Origin: Dolomedes plantarius
Taxonomy: Eukaryota > Arthropoda > Arachnida > Araneae > Dolomedidae
NCBI GenBank assembly: GCA_907164885.2
Contig: OU015500.1
Span: forward strand, 48,226,646 to 48,290,645
Direction: 5' to 3'
DNA: 64,000 bases
Numbering within the stretch: position 1 is the stretch's first letter; each line of letters opens with the position of its first letter. Position numbers and translations under genes: made by a program. Of the stretch, positions 43,162-53,716 are shown piece after piece. The notes under the pieces are model-generated. The model made no database searches, was not told the DNA's origin, and saw only the letters and a list, made by a program, of their open reading frames with translations.

Positions 43162-44126
43162 TGTTAATTACCTCTGTAGACCTTGATTGCCTATTTGCTT
43201 TTTTCTTATGGTCTTGAACCATATGAAATTGAATGAAAAAAATTAGGGGCGTACTAAAAACGATCTCTTAGTTAGAAGCATTGCGAGGCGGACATTGGGG
43301 AAGTACCCCATTCCGCCCCAGGGGCAAAATTTAGGTTAGGGAGGTAAGGTCCCTCGATACGTAAAAAAAAAATTAAGTACACGAAACTACAGACAATTAA
43401 ATGTACTTCAAGCAGGTACTAAATATAGTTGTGATGTAAACAAATATGTATATGTTACCTTGGATACAAAATCATCAGAAGTTACAATACAGGAGCAAAA
43501 TATCACACAACTAAAAATTCACGCACTAACGCTCGAGAAAACTAGGCTAACATGGCTGCCGTAGTTGAGCAGCAATAGGTTGGTCTAGTTCTACTTTTTG
43601 CCACTCGTTGGTAGTACCTCCTTGACACCGAAAATAGTCGAACTTCATTGCGCCCCGGTACCCCGTTGTGCCCCGGGTTCCCCTGTATAGGTTTATTTAC
43701 ATATTTTTCCATGCTGACTTTTTCTTTGTAGCTTTGGGGAATTGCTTTTGTCATCTATTTAACTATCGGTCCATAACCGTTATTCTAACAGATTGGAGAC
43801 TATGCAATGACCATCTGTCAGGGGCAAGGATCTTACTCGTGTTTCAAACCGTCTAGATAAGGGGTCCCCAAACTTTGGAGTTAACCCAGGAGTGACAACC
43901 CAACTAGAGAGTAACAATGCACCGTATGTCTGTGTATAATGAACCACCAGCGTCCATAACATGTTTAAAATACTAGTACCATTGCCAGATGCGTGGAAAC
44001 AGGGTAACACATGTTGTAAGCAGCGTAGGCTAAGGCAAAACTCAAGCTATAACTAGGGTAGTCAGTAATTGATCATATCCGTATTTAGAATTTTTTTGGA
44101 ATATTCTATTTTTTTCCTAGACAGTT

Positions 44127-44857
44127 GTTTTTAACCTATGGCTTTATTTGGAAAATTAATCCATATTTACAAGCAACACAAACAGCAAAGAACTAAGCAT
44201 TGAACAGATGCATAAAGCACAACAGTGAACAAAGTCAGATAAAAGGTGTTAAAAGTTCATAGAAAGTTCATCAAGTCTCTAGCGTCCCAGTATAATTTCG
44301 TTAAGTTCTCACTTTTTTGGGCTTCCGGATCAAGTCCTGGGCATGTAAGTAGGTGATCTGCATTCATATTGCCTGCCCTGCAGACCTGGCATTCCCTTTT
44401 GGTTGGGATGCCAATTCGGTTTAAATGTTCTGCTAGACAGTCGTGGCCTGTTTTAAGTCTGAAATGTGCCACTGATTCTGTACGGGATTTATGACTATAG
44501 TCTTTCCAGCTGTCCTGGATCTCTTCCCAATGTTTCCCTTTAGATAGCAAGTTCTGTTCTGTCTTAAGTTTTAAAGAGATTTTATTGTAGATGTTTTTCT
44601 TTATTGGGCCTGTAGAGATTGGATGAGTTATCTGTTGTTCTAGGGTTCCCTTCTTTGCTAACGAGTCGGCTCTTTCGTTACCCTCAATGCCAACGTGCGA
44701 TGGGATCCATTGAAACACTATCACTTTATTATTACTTTCAAGGAGTTTAATATTTTGTTTTATTTGGGAGATACCAGGCAATTCAGTGCGACGATTCGTC
44801 GTAACAGCCTGTATTGCAGCCATTGAGTCCACCAAAATTACAGCTTTAGTAAATAGG
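44127..44857 (-). mobile_element. 5'-truncated LINE (non-LTR retrotransposon) with 14-bp target duplication
   Basis: tttcctagacagtt occurs at 44113-44126 and 44858-44871. Between them the minus strand carries the 3' end of a LINE: RNase H and zinc-knuckle coding, then about 130 bp of 3' UTR with AATAAAG close to the end (no long A tail). 5' truncation is typical of target-primed reverse transcription that stopped early. Confidence 0.9.
44257..44835 (-). pseudogene. LINE ORF2 C-terminal part: RNase H plus Cys/His tail
   Basis: 192 codons, open through the 5' truncation point (in-frame up to 44857) to TGA at 44257-44259. RNase H motifs: VDSMAAIQAV (Asp) and FQWIPSHVGIEGNERADSLA, whose His/Asp complete the active site. 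Then a C-terminal Cys/His cluster (CQVCRAGNMNADHLLTCP) common in Jockey/I-group LINEs. Endonuclease and reverse transcriptase are missing because of 5' truncation. The frame itself is intact, so the insertion may be young. Family assignment is from motif memory. Confidence 0.85.
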
Positions 44858-45003
44858 TTTCCTAGACAGTTTAATTGATCCTCTTTAGTATTAATCGACC
44901 CCCTTTCAACCCTCGTGTATTCATCGACCCCCTTTTGACCCTCGTATATTCATCGATCCCTAGAGAACTCTTATCGACCACTTTGGGAATTCCTGGTCTA
45001 GGT

Positions 45004-45897
45004 CGATATTTTACCAAATGAACTACGCAGGCGTTGAAAGGAAGTAAAAACTCTAGTGACTTTTTCTCCAAATCTTTTAAGGAAAAATCAGTAAAATATT
45101 TTAATTGAAATTACGATTCCATTACAAGTCTATTCTGCAGATTATCTCATAACCACTGATGGAGTTCTTAAAGCAGAAATAAATCATTCCGAATTTACTC
45201 CTAAATATTCCCGAAGCAGTTCCATAACTTTCAATAAAGGGCAAACAGGTTGCTTTTTCTTCCCTCAATAATAAGAAAGATAAATGTGCTCAGCTTTTCC
45301 AGATTGTGAAGGGTATTGAATACAGATTAAAAGATTTTTTGGTGGAAACGTTTTTATTTCCTCAGTCTCCTTTCTTCAGTGTTTATTTCCAGTTCTGCGA
45401 CTGACAGGGATTCGGAGAAATAATGGTTAGAAGCTAGAGAGTTTTCTGAGAGTTATTTGATTAATTTCGCCTTTTCAACGTCAGGACAACAAATTCGCTG
45501 ATGATGGGAAGTTGTTGATAGTTTTAGTGTCTCGTATTTTATTTCCTTTTTCTTCTCTTTTTCATTACAAAAATCTGAAAATAAAAATTAACCTGGAATT
45601 ACTTAAGAATTTTACGTTTAAGGTAAATGTTATGAAAAGACTTTCTACATGTAATTAAATTGCTCATTGAAATATGAATGAAAATAAACACAGTTCTCTG
45701 ATTTTATTTGTTTCCTGGTGTTCAAAAAAATTAAAAGCTAAAATGCCACTATGCGGCGGAATTCAAAACATACTCCACTTTTTCAACATTTTGTTTCTTT
45801 AAAGACATATATTTTTTTGAAGACACAAGACATTAATTCCTTAATACACATCACAAATGTTACTTTTCAATATGTCTTGCCGATAGAAAAATCTATG
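45004..45897. other. AT-rich DNA, no supported feature
   Basis: No domain or repeat recognised. Confidence 0.55.
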
Positions 45898-45901
45898 TTA
45901 A

Positions 45902-46511
45902 CCCTTAAACCGGCCCATGAATTTGTTGCCACTATCAGGACTATCGGTCAAATTGACCCCCAAGACTAAAAGGCTGTTATTTTTGTGTTATTACGATGGA
46001 ACTGCGTGTTGATATTGTGCACAGGGTTGTTTGATTTATATTAATGATGAATAGTGAGAGAAAAAATCATCTACACTTATTTATTCAATTTATTTAATTT
46101 ATTTTGATCTAGTATCTACATCATCAAATCGTAGGGCTCTTAAAAGAATTGCACAATGTTTCTCAGGCATAATTGCTCGAAAATTAGCCTGCCAGTGATT
46201 GAGGTAGAGAAGAGTGATGTCAAGGCTTCACAGGACACTTTAAAATTCACACAGAACACTGAAATCCCTATCAGTACCGGTAGGCCTGTTATTGCTCAGT
46301 GGCAATAACAGTGGTAATTTTGACCGCCATACTTTCACAAAATTGCAACTTACTGGCCAATGGCGAGCATTTGTGAAACCCTGATGTGCTCTCCCTGATG
46401 TCCTGACTGAAGATGTCAAAGCGAGCCAAGCGTTTACGCCTCTCCCCACTCTTGCCACACCCCTCAGTTCCACCGCTGCCGGTCATAATGACCGGTGGGC
46501 CGGTTTGAGGG
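45902..46511. mobile_element. piggyBac-type MITE, 610 bp
   Basis: TTAA on both sides (45898-45901, 46512-46515). Ends CCCTTAAACCGGCCCA / TGGGCCGGTTTGAGGG. The frames inside are unrelated to transposase. The ends share CCCT(T/C)AAAC with 23716-24269 but the bodies differ. Confidence 0.85.
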
Positions 46512-46515
46512 TTAA

Positions 46516-47086
46516 CAATAATGTACAGACACTTGGATACCACAATGCGGTTGCTACAAATTTCACAGTTAAAGCATAGAGCCACTTGTCTTCTATCTCA
46601 TGTCCAGGTATAGCACTTAATTTCCTACTTGGTAATGGTTATGAAGAGGCTAATCTCGCAGCAGCACATTCTATAACTGTATTCTAAATTATCTTCAGAC
46701 CTGAAATGACTCTATATAGGTAGAGATGCCATTGGTGATAACTCAAGTATCAAATTTAAAGCATCACCATTGGGATTGTTTTCCCCCATTTTCTTTTCTT
46801 ATCTATTAACTTTACGTTAACTTGGTCTGTTTCCTTTTTACGTATCACTCTCGGGAGGAGATGTCCACTATCATGTGGTTGTACGTTTACCACCCGATTC
46901 GTGTGTCCATAGGGAATCAAAGAGAAGCTTAATAATATTAAAACAAAAAAAGATTTATTCAACAGCGTTTGAGCATGACCGCTCAATTTCGTTTCCTCGT
47001 TACATCTGCTATTTTAACACGTCATCAACGCTCATAGCGCCATCTTGCCTGTCTTGGCAAACAAATAAGCTTTAACATATCTTAGA
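46516..47086. other. No supported feature
   Basis: Mixed-composition sequence with no recognised coding or repeat structure before the Helitron pair. Confidence 0.5.
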
Positions 47087-47874
47087 CTAGCTGAAAACCC
47101 GTACTTCGCTACGGAGTACATTCAAATTAAATACAACGGTCAATGTATGCAATTAATGCCAAAACTATGTATAAATATATATATATTTATAATAAATACA
47201 ACGATCAATGTATGCAATTGATGTAAAAAAACGAAAAAATATATTTATAAAAAAATCGAAACGGATATTTTTATACAAAAAATAATGTAGAAGAAAATAT
47301 TCAAATTGAATTTAATAGAACATACTAAATAATATAGTACAGTTAATATAGTACAGTTTGAGGAACATTTCTTTTACTGTATGTTAATATTTTTTTGGAT
47401 AATGTCCAATCGTTTGCCGCATTAGCAAGAAATTTTTTTTGTCTATTTCGTTGTTGTGCCCGTGACACAAAATTAAAAGAAAAGAAACCGCGTGATCAGC
47501 ACTTAATAAGTTAAATTCTAAAAATTAATCTTTAAAAATTCACCAAAAATCAGAAATTGAGGAAAAGATTCGAAAAAGATGTCATTTTAAGTGAATTTTT
47601 ATGATCTTTCTCGTGATATAAATTTTTTAACCCTCGGATTAATGTTTTAAATGCAAACTTTAAAGAATATTAGCAGCTTAAAAATTACAGCTTAAAAATA
47701 ACAGCTTAAAAATTTAATTTTAAAAATTTTAAGAAATTTTCAAAAATCTCTCTTAGTGCACCCCTACACTATAAGAAGAATCGCCATGCAAAATATCAGC
47801 CCTTTATGTCCAGCGATTTGGTCTATGCGTTGTCTGTCAGTCAGTCAGTTACGGAACTTTTTTATATATATAGA
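47087..47874 (-). mobile_element. Short Helitron, copy 1 of a tandem pair
   Basis: On the minus strand: 5' TCTATATATATAAAAAAGTT at 47874 leftward, 3' hairpin region TACTCCGTAGCGAAGTACGG then GTTTTCAG and CTAG at 47087. 788 bp, no coding. Its 5' end touches the CTAG of the next copy without an intervening base. Confidence 0.9.
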
Positions 47875-47954
47875 CTAGCTGAAAACCAGCACTTTGCTAC
47901 GGAGTACATTCAAATTAAATACAACGGTCAATGTATGCAATTAATGCCAAAAAA

Positions 47955-47991
<37 letters not shown>

Positions 47992-48667
47992 CATAATGAA
48001 TAAGACGATTAATGTATACAATTGATGTAAAAAAAATATATACATTTATAAAAAAATCGTAAGGGATATTTTTATAGACAAAATAATGTAGAAGAAAATT
48101 TTCAAATTAAATGTAATAGAACATACTATAGAATATAGTACAGTTTGAGAAACATAATATACTTTATTGTATTTTAATATTTTTTTGTATAATGTGTCCA
48201 ATCGTCTGCCGCATTAGCAAGAAAAAACATTTTTTTTTGTCTATTTAGTTGTTATGCACGTGACGATAAATTTATTTATAGTACCAGAAAAGGAAATCAC
48301 GTGATCAGCATTTAATAAATCAAATTGTAAAAATTATTCTTTAAAAATTCATCAAAAATCAGAAAATGGAGGTAAGGATTCAAAAATGATCTCATTTTAA
48401 AGGAATTTTTATGATCTTTCTCGTGATGTAAATTTTATAACCGTCAAATTATTATTTTAAATGCAAACTTAAAAAAAGTTACTAAAACAGCTTAAAAATT
48501 TAATTTTAAAAAATCTAAGAAGAATTTTTCAAAAATCTTTCTTAGTGCACCCCTACACTATAAGAAGAATTGCCATGCAAAATTTCAGCCCTTTAGGTCC
48601 AGCAGTTTGGTCTGTGCGTTGTCTGTCAGTCAGTCAGACAGTTATGGAACTGCTTTATATATATAGA
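47875..48667 (-). mobile_element. Short Helitron, copy 2 of a tandem pair
   Basis: Same family and orientation: 5' TCTATATATATAAAGCAGTT at 48667, 3' CTAG at 47875, 793 bp, similar to copy 1 throughout (shared gtcagtcagtcag, acacta taagaagaat and cacgtga blocks). It carries a longer TA run near 47958-47986. Confidence 0.9.
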
Positions 48668-50020
48668 TTACAAAATCAAAGCTTGATCAATCAGACTACT
48701 TTTGAAGAGTAGATGAATTCCGAGAGCACTTATTTTGAAAATATGAGTTTTAATGAAATGAACATTAAATGAAACTTTACCAAATTGGGGGTTCACATTT
48801 CATGAAAACTAGCACGAGGAAACTTTTTCAGAAACTGCCAAGTTGAGTAGAATCGAAGAAGTTCCTATAGTGAATTGAAAGCTTTTATTGTATTCCAGGC
48901 AAACGTGGGAGGCTATTACCTTAGAGTGAGGTTTATTTTGACTTTGGTAAGATTTGTTAGTCTTAACTATTGTGATGTACACGTGTTTTATTTCACGAGC
49001 TAAGAACGTTAAGAAGTGTTTTAATCATATATAATAACGCATATATAATAAAGCCTTCTAATCTTCATATTCCCACTACTTTTTCTTCGACCGTCTTCCA
49101 GTAAAATTTTACTGAACCTTTTCACCCTGTTTTCTTTGTTCATGAGTGGTTTTGAGAGCTAGAAGCTGATTGGTCTGCGGCACTTAACACCAGAGTGAAG
49201 AAAATTCTGGTTCTAAACTGGAACGTTCGATTTTCGATCACACTAGCTGCAACAATTGGCGATTGCAGATGAGGAGCTGGCTAGGCGTGTCCTCAAAGGC
49301 TTCTAGAAATTTTTGAGCATGAAACGTGAGACTATGTATTTCACCTTAGGAAGTATTTCGTAAAATGCTTATTCCCGTAAGGAAAATCCGGCAAAGATTC
49401 TACTGATGTGTTAAATCATCCATACTCTAGCATGGGGTTTTAGATTGTTGTTGGACAATGCGTATGTATTGTTCCGGTTCTTTTTATTTTAGCGTGCATA
49501 AGTAACAAAACGCATGATATTAGTTTGAAATTCTCTTTTATCGGAATCATAAATGTATGCCTTCAAGGAAGGTGGAAAGGGGTTGTATTTTTAAGAGTTA
49601 GTTTCCTAGTAATTAGATTTTTAATTGAATGTGAAATGTGATGAGATTTATTGTGTTGTAGATTTCATCATTCTGAAAATTTCATTACGAAATTTCGTTC
49701 CGAAATTTTGCATCGGTTGGCTTCATAAATAGCAATCTAGATATATTTCATAAAGGCAATTTTTCAAACTAATACAAAGTGATCTTCCCAAACCTATAAG
49801 TCCAGAATGACTCACTGTGGTTGAGATTCAGGTTTCAGCGTGATATGTTAGTTGAGCTTTCTGAGATATTGTTTTTATCGAAACCCTTTATTGTGACAGA
49901 CCTCTATTGTAACTCTAGTCTGTTAAAGGCTTCTCAATAAGAACCTAAGTGAAATACATTTGTGTTACTAGAAACATTAATAAGTCTCGCGTGGCAACAT
50001 AGAGACTACAACAGGATTAT
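48668..50020. other. AT-rich DNA, no supported feature
   Basis: No coding domain or terminal repeats recognised. Confidence 0.6.
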
Positions 50021-50021
50021 A

Positions 50022-50048
50022 TAAATATAAATAAATAAATAAATAAAT

Positions 50049-50140
<92 letters not shown>

Positions 50141-50160
50141 ATATGTATGTATATATATAT
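50022..50160. repeat. Compound microsatellite (AAAT)n(AC)n(AT)n(GTAT)n
   Basis: Four adjacent simple repeats; AC run about 50053-50083, AT run to about 50132, then mixed GTAT/AT to 50160. Confidence 0.95.
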
Positions 50161-51076
50161 AAAGAGAGATAAATGTGTGTGTATGTATGGATAAATACAT
50201 GTATATTATTATTACGGATCTAAGTAATTTTATAATATGAGTTTAAAAAAAAGAATACCAACCCTTACTTTGGCTAAGAAATATATAAAAACTATCTATA
50301 TATCCAATGTCAAAGCAAAGCATCCTTTCCTAAAGATCGTAAAACACAGATTAAAAGCTTGTCAGTAAAGATTATTTTCTGGGCACTAAACTTTTTCTTT
50401 TGTACTTCTTCTTTGTGCTATTTTGACAAGGAAGTTTTAAGAAATGATATCCCCACAATAAAGTATATTTTGAAACGTTCGATTTAATTTGTCAGCGATA
50501 CAAAATTTTAAATGAAAGGGTGTATGAAGAATAATTTATCTCTTTTTAAAGGTATTTTTATAAAAAGGAAAATCTGAAATAAAGTTTTGAAAACTTTTAC
50601 TCTAGCATACGCAAAATATTCATTTGAAAATCGTTTCTCTCAGCATCTTTCAGAATCTGACTAAGAATTTTTTTTTACAATAGAAATCATTGTTTTATGT
50701 ACACCGTTTGAACTCCGAAATCTTTCTATGGATATTCTCACATATGAATACTCGTTCGTAGCTGAATCATTTAGTGTTACAGCGTATCTTTGACCAGTGT
50801 AAAATGATAACTCTACTTAGAAGAAGCAGAAGGGGAATATATTAAAGGAAGAAATTCTAAATATATTTAAGCATAATATATACAGCCTCAATTTATAATG
50901 ACGACAACACTTACATTACTAACAAGGCTTTAGAACCGCTCTCATCAAAGCTGTGAAATGTGACTCGAAAGCAGGGCCACTGAAAGGCAGCTGCCGGATT
51001 TTATGGCTGTATAACACCTATGAAGATTGTAAACTAAGTTTTGAACGCCCTCACTGAATTCTTCTTTTTAAATATG
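50161..51076. other. AT-rich DNA, no supported feature
   Basis: Nothing recognised. Confidence 0.6.
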
Positions 51077-51080
51077 TTAA

Positions 51081-51389
51081 CCTTTAACTGTCGCGCTCGA
51101 GACAGTCTCGGGCACGGCACTTGCGTTCCAAAATGTCGTGCCCGAGATAGCCTCGGGGTGAATTTTTTTCTTCCATCTTATTGTCAAACCGAATCTATCT
51201 CGGGACACGTTGATTTGGGCTTTATTTAATAGATGGCAGCACTAGTATTCTATACCATAGTGAATTTTTGCGTTATTCAGTAGATGGCAGTTTATGTACG
51301 TTATTTTGTACTAAACATTTGATTTTTGCAATAAAAAAAGGTGACATTTTCCGTACCAAAATCATCAAAATAACTCAACAGTTAAAAGG
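51081..51389. mobile_element. piggyBac-type MITE, 309 bp
   Basis: TTAA at 51077-51080 and 51390-51393. Ends CCTTTAACTGTCG / CAACAGTTAAAAGG. Two 'tcg(t/g)gcccgaga-a(g)-ctcggg' blocks near the left end are internal repeats. No coding. Confidence 0.85.
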
Positions 51390-51583
51390 TTAACCAGGAT
51401 TTCTAATCGGCAATGCTTACAATATTCTCTATTATGCAGGAACGCCTAGTATTTTTTCGGGTTAGGACCAGACATGGAAAAAGAGAGAGTTTTAGGAAAC
51501 TCGGGTGCTTCATTTCTAGATGTAAAGTTATTAATCATAACTTTGCGGATATTTTAACAAGCCCCTACGTACTAGCCTAATAA

Positions 51584-51757
51584 CGTCCTTTACACGTACG
51601 TTCTATCGCGAGTGCTTGGAGCGTACGGGATTGGGTGCGAGAAAACTTGCAGTACGCTCCAAAGCAGCTTTCCCTTCCTCTCCGACACCTTCACACATGC
51701 ACTCAATCGCGCGGGATCGTGGTTTCCAGCGGGAAAGAACGTACGTGTAAAGGGCGC
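51584..51757. mobile_element. Small MITE with conserved inverted ends (superfamily uncertain)
   Basis: ACGTCCTTTACACGTACGTTC at the left matches, inverted, GCGCCCTTTACACGTACGTTC from the right end, and taa/taat lies next to both ends, which would fit a Harbinger-type 3-bp target duplication. Interior is GC-richer than the surroundings. Exact limits are uncertain by a few bases. Confidence 0.6.
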
Positions 51758-51796
51758 TAATCTCGGTTTGTCTTACCTAGTCCTTCAGCAAGAAAA

Positions 51797-51972
51797 CGGT
51801 TTGGTTTGGAGCGCTACGGTCAATTTTTACTACTCGAGGGCTAATTAGCCCGGGACCTACAGCTTAAAGCTGATTCCGAAAGGCTACTGATATCCATGGA
51901 AAGAGTGGGATTTGTACCCACAGACTCTGATACTGAAAGCCAGCGCTCTAGCCATTCGGCCATCAACCGGCC
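51797..51972 (-). mobile_element. tRNA-Ser/Leu-like SINE (family 3), second copy
   Basis: Minus strand: head GGCCGGTTGATGGCCGAATG, A box GGCCGAATGGCTAGAGCG, B box GGGTACAAATCCC, then the same body as 41037-41219. Target duplication tcagcaag(a/g)aaa at 51785-51796 and 51973-51984. Confidence 0.9.
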
Positions 51973-51984
51973 TCAGCAAGGAAA

Positions 51985-52732
51985 TACTGACGCGTTAGTT
52001 CCCTGTTAATGAACTCGTAAACCTTCGTTCATCTTGGCGTACACTTTGCTATCTGTTCAAGGTTGTCACCTTCAGGACCACCGTGACCTTGAGCGAGGGG
52101 ATGGAATATCTAGGCTTTACATAATTTATTTCTTTGTCACATGATATACTTTGTATCCGTTTAAATAATGAAAGTCATTGAGCGATACGAGAAACCATAG
52201 CGCTAAATAAAAGCCGAAAAAACTAAGTTCTCAGCTTGAAAGTAGAGGCTTCCTAAAAGGTCTCAAAATGTTCTCAGATGTGTCGTAAAGGGGGGGTTCG
52301 ATTTTGTAGTTCAGAATTTTATTTTATTTTTTGGGGATTTTCTACCAGGTTTGTGTCCTTAATAAAAGTTATATGGTACTGTATGTTATGTATGTTATCT
52401 TCACGGTTTTGGAAAGCGTTTTTAGAAATAAAATTAACTAATTTAGAATATCGGGTTTTCTTTCCAATACAAAAAGAGATCACGGCTCAAAATATTTTTT
52501 AAATTACATGCACAAAGATATACACAAAGCACATACACGTTTGTTTAGTTTTTAAAACATTTATTTTTGCATATTCATGAACTAGAGGGCTTACAGAATA
52601 TAAAGCAGTGTAATAAAAGCTATTATTACATTTTATCGCAAATAAATATGTCAATATAAATTTTAAAAATTCTGATTTAAATTATACAAAATTAAATGTA
52701 TTGTACAAAAATAAATGTTTGATAAATGTATT
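51985..52732. other. No supported feature
   Basis: Mostly AT-rich; no domain or repeat recognised. Confidence 0.5.
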
Positions 52733-52736
52733 TTAA

Positions 52737-53084
<348 letters not shown>

Positions 53085-53174
53085 TTAATAACTCGTAGTT
53101 TCGTTAGAAGAGACTAACTGAATTTTCTTTCATTTTATTTGGCATTGGCATGCTTCTCAGGAGAGCTGTCGATA

Positions 53175-53716
53175 TCTTATTAATAAAAGCGAATGTTTAT
53201 GTGTGTGTGTGGGTGTGTGCCGCGTCGAGACGAATCTGTGAAACTTACAGCCAGGAAATTTGGCACACGGGTAGTGAATAGTCTGAACATGTGCACCTCA
53301 AAGCCCGAATTTTAAATTTTATTACCGTTAATTTTTAATTAATAAAAAACCAAACATTTTTGAAGGGTGAGTTCAGAAAATGCAAGAGACTCCCAGCCGC
53401 CATATTTGATAATGTCAAAATCGATGACTTTTTTTTTCATGAAAGTACATAAATGTTACATATTTTGAAAGAGCTTTAAAAACTGATAATTTTTTCTGCT
53501 TACAGTTATTCTGTTACTTTAATGGTTTTATATATATTTTAATTCTAAAAGCACTCCACCGCTGAGACGAAAGAATCAAATCACCCATCTCCAGTATGGT
53601 GCAGCCGTCTGTCGGCAGCGATGGGAATGAAAATTGACGGGAATTTATTGACGGGAATATAATACATTTGTATGGCCCTGAAAAGGGCCTTTTTTTCTTT
53701 TGTGGGGCCCGGCTAG
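53175..53716 (+). mobile_element. Non-autonomous Helitron, 542 bp
   Basis: Plus strand: 5' TCTTATTAATAAAAGCGAAT after a host A, 3' end GGGGCCCGGCTAG followed by host T. GGCCCTGAAAAGGGCC near 53672-53687 gives the terminal hairpin. It has the long GT-rich stretch just inside the 5' end that is common in this type. No coding. Confidence 0.8.

Larger units (their letters stand above)
42136..43685 (-). mobile_element. Second pogo-like transposon, internally deleted
   Basis: Inverted ends: 42136 reads CAGTAGGGGAACCCGGGGTA, and 43685 read inward on the minus strand is CAGGGGAACCCGGGGCACAA; both continue ACGGGGTACC. The right side is TA (43686-43687). The left side adjoins the Tigger end with only TATTGGC between. 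The coding remnants are on the minus strand, and the GGGG/CCCC-rich ends recur as internal partial copies near 42330-42360 and 43300-43325. About 1550 bp, non-autonomous. Confidence 0.8.
43859..44995. mobile_element. hAT element split by a LINE insertion
   Basis: Left end AAGGGGTCCCCAAACTTTGG and right end (inverted) CAGGAATTCCCAAAGTGG fit the widespread hAT end consensus CAGGGGTTCCCAAA. The 8-bp flanks are gtctagat (43851-43858) and gtctaggt (44996-45003), a 7/8 match. Removing the LINE leaves roughly 390 bp: a non-autonomous hAT with near-duplicate internal blocks 'cccccttt-aaccctcgt(g/a)tattcatcgac'. Confidence 0.8.

Noticed and set aside
45751..45969. Small gene at the left end of the 45.9-kb MITE
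   Set aside because: The frame crosses the MITE border and has no known domain.
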